Of a DNA stretch of 64,000 nucleotides, positions 1 to 8,644 are shown one piece after another. Made by a program: the position numbers and the translations under genes. A model generated the notes under the pieces. It saw nothing but the letters and a program-made list of their open reading frames with translations. It was not told the origin of the DNA and made no database searches. Origin of the DNA: DAOUJI01 sp965197415 (GTDB lineage: Bacteria; Chloroflexota; Dehalococcoidia; Lucifugimonadales; JAGWBF01); NCBI GenBank assembly GCA_965197415.1, contig OZ240207.1, forward strand, positions 1,054,001 to 1,118,000, given 5' to 3'. How positions within the stretch are numbered: the first letter of the stretch is position 1; the number at the start of each line of letters is the position of its first letter.

Positions 1-1349
1 GGCCCGGCAATAATCGTCTCAAATGTCCCGCGGTCGGGAACGGCCACCACGCCATCGTCGAAGGGGACGGCAGGCGCGGGGTTCACCGGGTTCATCCCCA
101 CCGGGTCCTGGAGTTCGGTAATGTCGTCGATGCAATCGCCGTCAACGTCGGCCGGGTCGGCTATAAGATACTTCTCCACCCGGTAGTGCTCCCTGGGGAG
201 GGGCGAGAGCGGCTCGGTCAGCACCGTCGTGCCCTCCTGGCCCAGTGTCACCGAGGCCACGATCTCGCGATCACCGTCGAGGTCGGGTCGCACGTACAGC
301 ACGAAGTAGTCGCCGGTCGTGGAATCGACCGCGATGGCCGTGGAGTCGACCAGGACGGAGGCTGCCCCCACGGTCACGTCCACCGGCGCCGGGTCATAGC
401 CGCCTCCGGGACAATCCCCTGGCGGCGCAGGCAACAGCGTCCCAAAGGGCGCGCTGGTCAGCCACTCGTCATTGCCCGCGTCGTCGGTGAAGCTCACCCG
501 GACCATCAGATAGGGCCGTGAGAGCCTGCCCAGGTCGTATCCGGTCGGCGTGTACGTGGAGCCGGTGGCGTCTGCGATGTCGACGATCAGGACGTCTTCG
601 TTCCGTATCCACTGGTAATTGAAGATGGCGGTGTCCAGCCCGTCGGCGTCGGCGATGCCCGAGGTGTCCGCCGTCAGGGTCTCGCCCACCTGGGCGGGTC
701 CGGTGATGGCAGGCCGACCCGTCGCCGGGCTGTTGGGTGTGGACGCAACCGCGTCGGCCCCGGCGCTGATGCTCTCCAACTTCACCGTGATTGAGTCTCC
801 GCGCGCCCAGCCGAGAGCGGTGTCGGTGACGCCGGACCAGGCCAGACGGGTAAACGCACCGAGTCTCCAGTGTTCGACCGAGGTCGTGGTGGCGTCGGCC
901 AGATCGTAGGTATGCTCGGCAGTCCCCTTGATTAAGCGGAGCCGCAGCAGGTCCCGGTCCTCCTTCTCGCCATCCTTGGCCGCCTCGAAGACCAGGGACA
1001 ATGTGGAGGTGTCTCTGTCCACCAGGAGCTGGACTACCTCGTAATCGTTGTCTTCAAAGGTGAATGTCCTCGAAGATACGGTCCCCAACCAATCTCGTCC
1101 GGCAAAATTGGAAGTCCAGCCGACGACCGGTGGCCACGTCCTGTCTGGCGGCGACGGGGCATATACCCTCAGCTTCGTCTCCCAGACGACTGCGGTATCT
1201 TCCTGGGCGCTGGCCGTCGGGGCGTGGAAGACGTACGGAAGGGCGGTCAGGACGACGGCGGCGATCAAAACCGCCAGCACGCACGAGCGCGCGATCCTTT
1301 TACCGGCATTACCGGCAGCGTGAGCGGCTCTGGCGGGAGCGGTGGTCAT
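1..1349 (-). CDS. Secreted multidomain protein, N-terminal 449 aa (runs off left edge), possibly CotH-like
   Basis: An open frame runs from an ATG at 1349 to the window edge without a stop. A GAGGGTGG ribosome site precedes it. The N-terminus is Arg-rich, then has a hydrophobic stretch ending PTASAQ, a Sec signal peptide. Residues about 45-190 form a beta-rich domain (WETKLRVYAP onward). About 195-310 is an Ig-like domain with the motif QVGETLTADTSGI and a later YQW, the same type as the C-terminal part of the 7084-aa protein at 36900-58154. A linker follows with DPADVDGDCIDDITEL, a calcium-loop-like segment, then MNPVNPAP. In related uncultured Chloroflexota I remember this arrangement in front of a CotH kinase domain, but that domain would lie outside the window, so the name is inference. 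Exported and surface-associated is safe; the function is not. Confidence 0.7.
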   Translation of the reverse strand, partial: MTTAPARAAHAAGNAGKRIARSCVLAVLIAAVVLTALPYVFHAPTASAQEDTAVVWETKLRVYAPSPPDRTWPPVVGWTSNFAGRDWLGTVSSRTFTFEDNDYEVVQLLVDRDTSTLSLVFEAAKDGEKEDRDLLRLRLIKGTAEHTYDLADATTTSVEHWRLGAFTRLAWSGVTDTALGWARGDSITVKLESISAGADAVASTPNSPATGRPAITGPAQVGETLTADTSGIADADGLDTAIFNYQWIRNEDVLIVDIADATGSTYTPTGYDLGRLSRPYLMVRVSFTDDAGNDEWLTSAPFGTLLPAPPGDCPGGGYDPAPVDVTVGAASVLVDSTAIAVDSTTGDYFVLYVRPDLDGDREIVASVTLGQEGTTVLTEPLSPLPREHYRVEKYLIADPADVDGDCIDDITELQDPVGMNPVNPAPAVPFDDGVVAVPDRGTFETIIAG

Positions 1350-1819
1350 GGCGTCCAGCCACCCTCAGGGATCGACAGGGCCGCCAGCTCTCGGGCACGA
1401 CGGAGAGGCGAAGGGCGCGCCGATGCCGCCCGCGCACTCGGCACGGGCAGGTGAACCGTCGCACTGGTAGCCGCTCCCTCAACCCGCTCGGGACGCCAAT
1501 CGCCGACCTCGGATTCCAGCGGAGTTTGGAAGAATGGGCCCGCAGACGCCGCATCGCGGTACCTGAGCGGAGCCGATGGATATGGGGCGCGCCGTATGCA
1601 GGACCGGGCCGTTTCAGGACCCCGTTCGCCCGTCCTCTTACCGGGCTCCCTTAGAAGACCTGGCTTTCCGGCCATTAGTCTCTCCCTCGCTCGTTCCCTT
1701 GTTCACCTGTCACCTGGTCGTTCGTGGCCCCGGATGCCTGACCCTCAGGCCGAACTTCCGCGGGTACGGGCCACTGTTCGTTTCCGTTGTGCTCGACGAT
1801 TCCCCCGGCCATTGGTGAT
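1350..1819. other. Intergenic gap, nothing recognised
   Basis: About 470 bp separate the stop of the Cache lipoprotein from the start of the leftmost gene. Open frames here are short, Arg/Pro/Ser-rich and look like composition artefacts. I see no clear terminator, RNA or repeat. Confidence 0.5.
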
Positions 1820-2842
1820 TCAGCCTCCCGAGCCCGACGCGTCGTGGCCGCTGTGCCAGCCGGAGCCGAATGTCATCCCGTCCTGACTGACCAACCAGAC
1901 GCGCACGTCCTCCGTGGTCACCCAGTTGCCTTCGGCGGTGGCCTCGAACATATCCGTGCCGAGCAGGTCCTTTAGGTCCGTTCCAACCAGATTCTTGTCG
2001 TAGTGGTCTATGACCGTGCCGCTTTCGTCGGCTATGAACGCGAACCACTCGCCCTCAACGTTTGGGGTGTTGTTGTAGTACTCAATGGTCGCCGCCAGTC
2101 CCGCAAAATCGCTCCCGGGGCTGGCGAAGTAGGCGATGGTCCCCTCCAGCCCTGCCTGGCGGAACACGCGAGCGGCTGTGGAGACCATGGCCTTGGTGAA
2201 CTCGTCGGCGTTGACATACCAGCCCGAGGCGAACAGCAGCCCGTCGTGCTTCACCACCCAGGCGTTCTTCAACTCAAGCGCCCCCGTGTGGCCGGGCCCG
2301 ATGACACCGTTCTCCGGCTTGCGGTAGACGTAGGACACCCACTTGCCGTCCCCGGTGGCCGACAGCATGTCCGCGCCATAGTTGTAGCCGTTGGTGTCGG
2401 TGCCCACCCAGCCCTTCAGGTCCAGCCCCAGGCGGTAGGGGTTGGGGTGCGCGATCAGCCGGTCGTCCTCGCCGATGATGAAGACGTACCACTGGCCATC
2501 TATGCTCTCCTCCCGGTTGTAGTGGGCGATGGCGGCGTCCCGGCCCTGGGTCTCGTAACGGGCGATGGCTGCATCTACGAAAAATCTGGTGTACTCGGCG
2601 GGGTCGGACCTGGATGGTATGGAGGCCACTACGCCGCGCGCTATCAGCTCTACTTCAGAGGGGGTGAGGTCGGTTCCCGGCTGTGACGGGGAAGCGTCGG
2701 CGAGTTCGGCGCGCACCATCTCCTCCACCTCGGCGCGGGTGAGGCCCGGCTCCGCGTCGGAGTCCCCACAGGCCGCTACGAGGAGCAGCGCCAGGACGGC
2801 CAGCGCCGCCAAGGCGAGAGCCCTCAGCTTCCCGTATTCCAT
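1820..2842 (-). CDS. Cache-domain lipoprotein, copy 1
   Basis: A 340-aa exported lipoprotein. The signal peptide ends in the lipobox LVAAC with the lipidated Cys at residue 25, followed by GDSDAEPG. A short helical linker (about 30-75) leads into two tandem Cache-like units: one at about 85-215 (WYVFIIGEDDRLIAHPNP, later LFASGWYVNADE) and one at about 225-335 (WFAFIADESGTVIDHYDK, later MTFGSGWHSG). Cache domains bind small extracellular ligands. Here no transmembrane helix or signalling domain follows, so this is probably a free ligand-binding lipoprotein that presents a solute to another system. A GGAGGT site lies 5 nt before the ATG. A close paralogue sits at 4421-5431, with the secreted pair between them, which suggests a block duplication. 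Confidence 0.88.
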   Translation of the reverse strand: MEYGKLRALALAALAVLALLLVAACGDSDAEPGLTRAEVEEMVRAELADASPSQPGTDLTPSEVELIARGVVASIPSRSDPAEYTRFFVDAAIARYETQGRDAAIAHYNREESIDGQWYVFIIGEDDRLIAHPNPYRLGLDLKGWVGTDTNGYNYGADMLSATGDGKWVSYVYRKPENGVIGPGHTGALELKNAWVVKHDGLLFASGWYVNADEFTKAMVSTAARVFRQAGLEGTIAYFASPGSDFAGLAATIEYYNNTPNVEGEWFAFIADESGTVIDHYDKNLVGTDLKDLLGTDMFEATAEGNWVTTEDVRVWLVSQDGMTFGSGWHSGHDASGSGG

Positions 2843-2908
2843 GTGACCTCCGCTTTCATCGGTATTGCCGCCCGTCGTCGCATGGGCTATCGGTCAACCC
2901 TTCAAGCA

Positions 2909-3517
2909 CTACGATCCGCCCGTGCAGTTATCCCCGATAATCGTGCCGTTCAAGGTGTGGAGGACGATGCAGATCGAGTTCGACGTGCCAACCGTGTACG
3001 GCTGCCCCTCCAGCGTTTCCAGCTCGATGGTCAGCGGGCCTGACGTCGCGAGCCCGATGACATCCGAGAGATCCCAATCGATGGCCGTGCCAGTGCTGTT
3101 GTACCTCGCGAGGCCTGTGTCAACACTCGATGGTGAGCCGCTGTTGGCCTCTGCATAGGTGAAATTGATGTGCGCCACGACTCCGACGTACTGACCAAAC
3201 AGGCTTCCTCCTCCGCTTCGCGAGATGCGGTAATACGCCCTGGAGTCGTCGTGCGCCACGGGGTGCTCGGTACCGTCGGGTCCGGCGAGGGTTTCGGTGG
3301 GGTGGAGCTTGCCCGGGACGGCAATGTTGTCGTCGGGATTGTTGAATATTTGCAGCGTGGTAGTCGTCTGTGCCTGCGCGGAGCCTGCGACCACGGCCAT
3401 CACGGCCACCGCGACCGCCAGTACCACGGCGGCCACCGGCAGACGCGGCATCCGGAACAGCCGGCGCCGGAAACCTTCTCCTCCACCGGTCGGTGTGCTG
3501 ATGCCTTCCTGTTTCAT
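2909..3517 (-). CDS. Small secreted protein, paralogue A1
   Basis: A 202-aa protein with a strong AAGGAGG site ahead of its ATG. After a basic N-terminus (MKQEGISTPTGGGEGFRRR) comes a long hydrophobic segment ending GSAQAQ, so it is exported. The mature part is about 150 aa and beta-rich, with IAVPGKLHPTETLAGPDGTE, PVAHDDS and a C-terminal CIVLHTLNG...DNC containing two Cys that could form a disulfide. I do not recognise the family. Its neighbour at 3621-4247 is a clear paralogue with almost the same first 22 residues and the same C-terminal Cys pattern, so the two arose by tandem duplication. Confidence 0.82.
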   Translation of the reverse strand: MKQEGISTPTGGGEGFRRRLFRMPRLPVAAVVLAVAVAVMAVVAGSAQAQTTTTLQIFNNPDDNIAVPGKLHPTETLAGPDGTEHPVAHDDSRAYYRISRSGGGSLFGQYVGVVAHINFTYAEANSGSPSSVDTGLARYNSTGTAIDWDLSDVIGLATSGPLTIELETLEGQPYTVGTSNSICIVLHTLNGTIIGDNCTGGS

Positions 3518-3620
3518 CTCTTAGTTGCCTCCTTCAGCGTGCGCGAGTGTGCATTCCATTCCGTTTTCATCGTTGTCGCTGCCTGTAGTCGCATGGGGCA
3601 ATCGGGCACCCCTCCGGGCG

Positions 3621-4247
3621 CTACGATCCGCTCTGGCAGTTGTCTCCCGTGACGTTGCCGCTCAGGTCGTGGAGGACGATGCAGAGCGAGTGGTTCGTGC
3701 CGACCGTGTACGGCTCCCCATCCTTCTCGACCAGCGTGATGGTCAGCGGACCCGTGGTCTTCGCAAAGGTGGGCGGACCTGCATTGGCCATCATGATGAT
3801 TGTCGAAAGGCTCCAGGGTGGGCCGAATTTCCCAATGAGACTCCGTTCACCACTCGTGGGGTTCCCGAAGCCGTTGGCATAGCTGTATTCGAAGCCCGCC
3901 ACGACCCCATCGCTATTCCTGCTGAAAAGGTTTCCTCCGCCGGAAGCCGTAACGCGGAAATACGCCTTGGAGTCGTCGTGCGCCACGGGGTACTCGGTAC
4001 CGTCGGGTCCGGCGAGGGTTTCGGTAGGGTGGAGCTTGCCCGGGACGGCGATGGTGTCGCCGTTGGTGTGGTATGCCAATTGCAGCGTGGTCGTCGTCTG
4101 AGCCTGCGCGGAGCCTGCGACCACGGCGACGACGGCCACCGCGACCGCCAGTACCACGACGGCCAACGCCAGACGCGGCAGCCGGAACAGCCGGCGCCGG
4201 AAACCTTCTCCTCCACCGGTCGGTGTGCTGATACCTTCCTGTTTCAT
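3621..4247 (-). CDS. Small secreted protein, paralogue A2
   Basis: A 208-aa exported protein. An ATG at 4328 gives a longer frame, but the start at 4247 is preferred: it has an AAGGAGG site 6 nt upstream and gives the same N-terminus (MKQEGISTPTGGGEGFRRR) as the neighbouring paralogue A1. The signal peptide ends GSAQAQ. The mature part shares IAVPGKLHPTETLAGPDGTE, PVAHDDSKAY, a TVGTNHSLCIVLHDLSG block and the final DNC with A1, but the middle (about 105-150) differs. No enzyme motif is visible. It is probably part of one minus-strand transcription unit with the Cache lipoproteins on both sides. Confidence 0.82.
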   Translation of the reverse strand: MKQEGISTPTGGGEGFRRRLFRLPRLALAVVVLAVAVAVVAVVAGSAQAQTTTTLQLAYHTNGDTIAVPGKLHPTETLAGPDGTEYPVAHDDSKAYFRVTASGGGNLFSRNSDGVVAGFEYSYANGFGNPTSGERSLIGKFGPPWSLSTIIMMANAGPPTFAKTTGPLTITLVEKDGEPYTVGTNHSLCIVLHDLSGNVTGDNCQSGS

Positions 4248-4420
4248 CTTTGCCTCCTTATTTGGAACCTCTTGTTTTTGTTCGCCCCGCCTCGCCGCCT
4301 CGGCTCCGGAGAGAGGTATGCGGACCACGGGAGTCCGGCTGGAGCGGGTTGCCTGAATTGGGTCTTGGCCCTGGTCATGGTTTCAATCCCCGTGCATGAA
4401 TGGGCTCCGGGCGCCACCGC

Positions 4421-5431
4421 TCAGTCTCCCGGCTCGTCATTGCCGCTGTGCCAGCCCGAGCCGAAGGTCATCCCGTCCTGGCCGAGCACCCAGACCCGCA
4501 CGTCCTCCGTGGTGATCCAGTTGCCCTCCACGGTGACTTCGAAGTCATCCGTGCCCAGCACGTCTGCAAGGCTCTTCCCCACCATCTCCTTGTGGAAGTG
4601 GTCGATGATCGTGCCGCTCTCGTCGGCTACGAAGGCGAACCAGGCCCCCGCCACGTCTTCGGCGGTGTTGTAGTAGGCGATGGCCGCGTGCAGTCCCGCA
4701 AAATCGGTGTCGGGGCTGGCGAAGTAGGCGATGGTGCCCTCCAGACCCACCTGGCGGAACACCCGGGCGGCCGTGGCCACCAGGGCCTGGGTGAAGGCGT
4801 CGGCGTTGACGTACCAGCCCGAGCCGAACAGCAGGCCGTCGTGCCGCACCACCCAAGCGTTCTTCAGCTCGAACTCGCCGGTGTAGCCGGGCCCGAAGTC
4901 CCCGTGCTCGGGGTTGGCGGACACGTAGGTCACCCACTTGCCCTCGTCCGTCGCAGAGAGCATCTCCGGGGCGTAGTTGTAGCCGTTGATGTCGGTGCCC
5001 ACCCAGCCGTTCACGTCCAGCCCCACGCGTTCGGGGTCGGGATGGGCGACGACGCGGGCGTCCTGGTCGATGATGAAGACGTACCACTGGCCGTCGATGC
5101 TCTCCTTGCGGCTGTAGTGGGCGAGGGTGTCCTCCCGGCCCCGGGTCTCGTAGCGGGCGATGGCCGCGTCCACGACGAACGCGGCGTAGTCGGCGGGGGC
5201 CGACCTGGAGGGAATCGAGGCCACCACCCCGCGGGCGATGCGCTCCGCCTCGGCGGCGGTGACGCCCCCTCCGGGCTGTGGCGGGGCCGGGGCGGCGGCG
5301 AGCTCGGCGCGGACGATCTCCCTGACCTCGTCGGCAGTGATGCCCGGCTCGGCGTCCCCGTCCCCGCAGGCCGCCAGCAGGAGCAGCGCCGCGAGGGCCA
5401 GGGCCGCCCATCCTCTCATGTGTTTGATCAT
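4421..5431 (-). CDS. Cache-domain lipoprotein, copy 2
   Basis: A 336-aa lipoprotein, clearly homologous to copy 1 at 1820-2842. A longer frame starts at 5617, but its first 62 residues are Pro/Arg/His-rich and overlap the end of the upstream gene. The ATG at 5431 has an AAGGA site and gives a proper signal peptide with lipobox LLAAC (Cys22). Two Cache-like units follow: WYVFIIDQDARVVAHPDP...LLFGSGWYVNAD, then WFAFVADESGTIIDHFHK...MTFGSGWHSGN. It is probably tethered outside the cytoplasmic membrane as a solute or signal binder. Conservation of both units in both copies suggests the tandem arrangement is functional. Confidence 0.88.
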   Translation of the reverse strand: MIKHMRGWAALALAALLLLAACGDGDAEPGITADEVREIVRAELAAAPAPPQPGGGVTAAEAERIARGVVASIPSRSAPADYAAFVVDAAIARYETRGREDTLAHYSRKESIDGQWYVFIIDQDARVVAHPDPERVGLDVNGWVGTDINGYNYAPEMLSATDEGKWVTYVSANPEHGDFGPGYTGEFELKNAWVVRHDGLLFGSGWYVNADAFTQALVATAARVFRQVGLEGTIAYFASPDTDFAGLHAAIAYYNTAEDVAGAWFAFVADESGTIIDHFHKEMVGKSLADVLGTDDFEVTVEGNWITTEDVRVWVLGQDGMTFGSGWHSGNDEPGD

Positions 5432-5517
5432 TTCATCCTTCCCATGAAATCGGTGTTTTTTGCTTTGGGCCCCGGATGGAGGGTGCGGTTCCGCCGGGGG
5501 ATTTCGGGGCGCCGGAG

Positions 5518-6339
5518 CTACATGCCCGACACGCAGGTCGTGCCGGGTCCCTCGATGTCCACCTCGGCTACCGGGTCCCGGCCAAGGACATACCCCTCCC
5601 CGGCCAGCACCTCCCACGTGAGGGTGCAGACAGGGTTGTTGCTCTCGTCCACCTCGGAGACCCAGTGGAAGTTCGAGAAGAATTCCTTCCCGGCGGGGAA
5701 CGTGCGCGTCACGGTTTCTCCGCCTTGCACATAGCTCAGGGTGAAGCTCAGCGACTCGTCCGCATTCCCGATGCGGCTGAACTCAAACTCCACGGTGTCC
5801 TTGTACTCCGCCTCGCTGTCGTTCGCGTAGACGTTGACCATCGGCAGGGCGGTGATCTTCACGTCAACCTCGTCGTTGTCCGCCCACCCGAACGACGGAA
5901 AGAGAAACCATGAGTAGGTGTGGCCATAGGTGGAATCATTCGTATAGGTGGCATCCTCGAAGCTGAACGTCTGCCCGCCGATGTGAAGGGTCATGGCCCT
6001 CACCTCGCCGTCATTGGCCTGCCTGTTACCAAATCCCACATAGAGTTGACTGCTAATAATCCGGTCATAGATCAGGGATACCTCGAAAGTGTGTCTCCCC
6101 AGAATGAAGCTATCGTCTGAGAGGGACCCGATGCCCACTCCCTCAGACGTGTACCCCTTGCTGATGATGAAACTCCCCACCGTCATGGTCGAGGACCAGA
6201 TCTCCTCTCCGTCATCCGAGCTCTGCGCCGAGGCAGGCGAGCCCACGGCCAGCAGGGCCGCGATGACCGCCAGCGCCGCTAGGGCCAGCGCTACGGCGGA
6301 GCGGATGCCGAACTCCGGTATGAGGTTTTGCATTGTCAT
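5518..6339 (-). CDS. Secreted beta-protein with Calx-beta-like half, paralogue B1
   Basis: A 273-aa exported protein. The signal peptide ends SPASAQ. Residues about 45-165 form a domain beginning EIWSSTMTVG and containing MTLHIGGQTFSFEDATY and YSW. Residues about 175-270 look Calx-beta-like (VEFEFSRIGNADESLSFTL, then a FPAGKEFFSNFHW block). The C-terminus is GPGTTCVSGM, with one Cys in TNNP/SNNPVC and one at the end, a likely disulfide. It is the first of three tandem paralogues (with 6387-7232 and 7285-8172). The nearest GGAGG is about 14 nt before the ATG, so the start is less certain than for its neighbours. Function unknown; an extracellular structural or binding role is the best guess. 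Confidence 0.8.
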   Translation of the reverse strand: MTMQNLIPEFGIRSAVALALAALAVIAALLAVGSPASAQSSDDGEEIWSSTMTVGSFIISKGYTSEGVGIGSLSDDSFILGRHTFEVSLIYDRIISSQLYVGFGNRQANDGEVRAMTLHIGGQTFSFEDATYTNDSTYGHTYSWFLFPSFGWADNDEVDVKITALPMVNVYANDSEAEYKDTVEFEFSRIGNADESLSFTLSYVQGGETVTRTFPAGKEFFSNFHWVSEVDESNNPVCTLTWEVLAGEGYVLGRDPVAEVDIEGPGTTCVSGM

Positions 6340-6386
6340 TGCGGTTGGATTCGTCCTCCGGCCAGGGGCCGCGAGCGGCGCCGGGG

Positions 6387-7232
6387 CTACATGCCCGACA
6401 TGCAGGTCGTGCCTGGGCCTTCGACGGTCACCACCGCTTCACCCGGAGAGATGACGTAACCTGGCACGGGCGATATGTACCACGTGATCTCGCAGACCGG
6501 GTTGGTGGTGCCCTCCCATACGTCAATGGCCCAGTGAGCGTTGCTGAAGCTCGCCTGCCCTGCTGCGAACTTGCGCGTCGCCGTCTCTCCGCTTTCGACA
6601 TGTCCCAGCGTGAAGCTCAGCGCCTCGTCGATGTTCCCGGTGCGGGTGAACTTGAACTCCGCGGTCGACTCGGCGGCATTATTGTTGCCGCCGTATTCCA
6701 CCGTGGTCGTGACCGCCTCGATGCCGATGGACTTCTTCTCGGTGATCTTCAGGGCTACCGCGTCGCTTGTCGCCCAGCCGAAGCGCGAGGAGAGCGACCA
6801 ACTGTAGACGTCGCTAAAGGTGCTATCAAACGAATAGGTGGCATCGTTGAAATCGAACGTCCGCCCGTCGACGTGAAGCGTCCAGGTCTGCTCTTCGAGG
6901 GAGTTAAGCGGCTCGTTGATTGCAAAAATCAGCGTGCCGATGGTGCCGGCAGAGGAGTCGATGATTCCGGTTATCAACTCATTTCCAGTATCCAGGGGGA
7001 CCCTACCGTCGGAGAGCGAACCTATTCCACCAATGTTTGGATGTCTGAACCCCTGGCCGATGGGGAAAGCCCCCGTCGTCATCGTTGATGACCAGATCTC
7101 TTTGTCATCCGAGCTCTGCGCCGAGGCCGGGGAGCCCACGGCCAGCAGGGCCGCGACGACCACTGCGGCCACCGCCGCCAGCACGACCGCCCAGCGGATT
7201 CCGAACCTTGGGACTGCATTTCTGATTGTCAT
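6387..7232 (-). CDS. Secreted beta-protein with Calx-beta-like half, paralogue B2
   Basis: A 281-aa exported protein starting MTIRNAVPRFGIRW with a signal peptide ending SPASAQ and an AAGGAG site. The N-terminal domain begins EIWSSTMTTG and includes LHVDGRTFDFNDATY. The C-terminal domain begins TTTVEYGGNNNAAESTAEF, identical over most of its length to paralogue B3 and a strong sign of recent duplication or gene conversion. It continues with a Calx-beta-like FTRTGNIDEALSFTLGHV and ends GPGTTCMSGM. No catalytic motif is visible. Confidence 0.82.
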   Translation of the reverse strand: MTIRNAVPRFGIRWAVVLAAVAAVVVAALLAVGSPASAQSSDDKEIWSSTMTTGAFPIGQGFRHPNIGGIGSLSDGRVPLDTGNELITGIIDSSAGTIGTLIFAINEPLNSLEEQTWTLHVDGRTFDFNDATYSFDSTFSDVYSWSLSSRFGWATSDAVALKITEKKSIGIEAVTTTVEYGGNNNAAESTAEFKFTRTGNIDEALSFTLGHVESGETATRKFAAGQASFSNAHWAIDVWEGTTNPVCEITWYISPVPGYVISPGEAVVTVEGPGTTCMSGM

Positions 7233-7284
7233 TGCGATTGACTCCTTCTTTTATCGGGGTGGTAGACAGGAAGCGGCGCCGGAG

Positions 7285-8172
7285 CTACATGCTCGACATG
7301 CAGGTCGTGCCGGGGCCGCTGACGGCCACCGTCGCCTCAGCTGGGCTGCCCACGACGTAGCCGTCCCCAGAACGCACTGTCCAGATGATTAAGCAGACAG
7401 GGTTGTTGCTGCTGTCCACGTCGACGGCCCAGTGAAAGTTGCTGAAACTCGATACCCCGGCTTTGAACGTGCGCGTCACGGTCTCTTTGTTGGGGCTGAA
7501 TACGCCGCCATTAGTCAATTCGAAGCTCAGTGCGTTTTTCGCGCTGCCGGTGCGGGTGAACCTGAACTCCGCGGTCGACTCGGCGGCATTGTTGTTTCCG
7601 CCGTATTCCACCGTGGTTGTGACCGCCTCGATGGTGATGATCGGCAGCGCGGTGATCTTCACGGCAACCGTCGTCCCTGTCGCCCAATTGAAGCGCGGTA
7701 GCGACGGCGTAAAATTCCATGAGTACGTGTGGTAGTTGTCACCGCCGATGTTATTAACGGCAAAGCCGGCATCCGCAAAGTTGTACGTTCGCCCGCCGAT
7801 GTGGAGCCGCATGGCATCCTCATCCGTTTGATGTAGCTTTTGGCTCAATCCGATGCTGAGTTTGTCGGTTCCAATATCGGTGTCAATGAGGTAGAAAATG
7901 GAGTATGCGTCACTAATGTCCTGGGCAGGAGAGTCGATTTCACTGTCAGTGAGATCCCCATACAAGTTGGGGTGCACGTCGTAGTAACCCCTGATGCTGC
8001 CGTTGGCTCCCACCGTCATCGTCTGGGAATAGATCTCGTCTCCATCATCCGAGCTCTGCGCCGAGGCCGGGGAGCCCACGGCCAGCAGGGCCGCGACGAC
8101 CACCGCTGCCGCCACCGCCAGCGCCGCCACCGTTCTCATCCCGAATCCCGGTAGGAAGTTTCGTATTGTCAT
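7285..8172 (-). CDS. Secreted beta-protein with Calx-beta-like half, paralogue B3
   Basis: A 295-aa exported protein. A GTG at 8181 is possible, but the ATG at 8172 has a GAGGTG site 6 nt upstream and matches the MTIRN start of paralogue B2. Signal peptide ends SPASAQ. The N-terminal domain (EIYSQTMTVGANG, MRLHIGGRTYNFADAGF, YSWNFTP) is followed by TTTVEYGGNNNAAESTAEF and a Calx-beta-like region, ending GPGTTCMSSM. It is the first gene of the minus-strand export cluster; a divergent 472-bp gap separates it from the plus-strand sensor kinase. Function unknown. Confidence 0.82.
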   Translation of the reverse strand: MTIRNFLPGFGMRTVAALAVAAAVVVAALLAVGSPASAQSSDDGDEIYSQTMTVGANGSIRGYYDVHPNLYGDLTDSEIDSPAQDISDAYSIFYLIDTDIGTDKLSIGLSQKLHQTDEDAMRLHIGGRTYNFADAGFAVNNIGGDNYHTYSWNFTPSLPRFNWATGTTVAVKITALPIITIEAVTTTVEYGGNNNAAESTAEFRFTRTGSAKNALSFELTNGGVFSPNKETVTRTFKAGVSSFSNFHWAVDVDSSNNPVCLIIWTVRSGDGYVVGSPAEATVAVSGPGTTCMSSM

Positions 8173-8644
8173 TGCGAGCACCTCATTCTTTTCCGCTGGT
8201 TGGGGCCGGCTGGAGACGCTGGAATGGCCTGATGCGCCCCGCTGGGAGACGCGGTCCGGTGGGGGAAGCGACCTGTTGAAGGGCCTGGACTTGCCGGCAG
8301 GCCCGGGAGCGGGCCGTCCGGCGCAGGCAGCTCTCTAACCAGCGTAAGCGACGCAGCGACGGCGGGTTCCATTGCCCCGTCCGCCGCCTCAATTGAATGG
8401 ACCGTTCTGTCGAACCCGAATCCCATACAAATACCCCCCTGCTCCTGTCGGCAGGCCGTTCCATGTCATTCTACAGGGACCGTGTAAGATGGCTGTTAGA
8501 AAAATGGCGAATTGGCATGATATTGGTGTAAGATACGGCCCAAAGTGCTATAATCGACCCCAAAGCGTTGGCCCCGCTTCATCCAGGCGGCGGCGCTTCC
8601 GCGGGTGTTCAACGTGTCCCGCAACCCAGACTTGAGGCGGTGCA
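8173..8644. other. Divergent intergenic region
   Basis: This 472-bp gap lies between the minus-strand export cluster and the plus-strand kinase. It holds an extended -10 promoter for the kinase (8546-8554). The 9-mer GTGTAAGAT occurs at 8482-8490 and 8526-8534 in the same orientation, 44 bp apart. The part nearest 8200-8400 shows no gene or clear promoter. Confidence 0.5.
8546..8554 (+). promoter_or_regulatory. Extended -10 promoter for the sensor kinase
   Basis: TGCTATAAT matches the extended -10 form TGnTATAAT exactly. The -35 region is poor (TTGGTG at 8523-8528, spacing 20), as is common for extended -10 promoters. The kinase ATG is 90 bp downstream. Confidence 0.55.

Noticed and set aside
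4400..5734. 444-aa plus-strand frame opposite the second Cache lipoprotein
   Set aside because: The minus-strand gene has a lipobox, ribosome site and a paralogue; this frame has none of these.
8183..8464. Small minus-strand frames in the divergent promoter region
   Set aside because: Arg/Pro/Ser-rich translation without ribosome sites, located in DNA expected to hold promoters.
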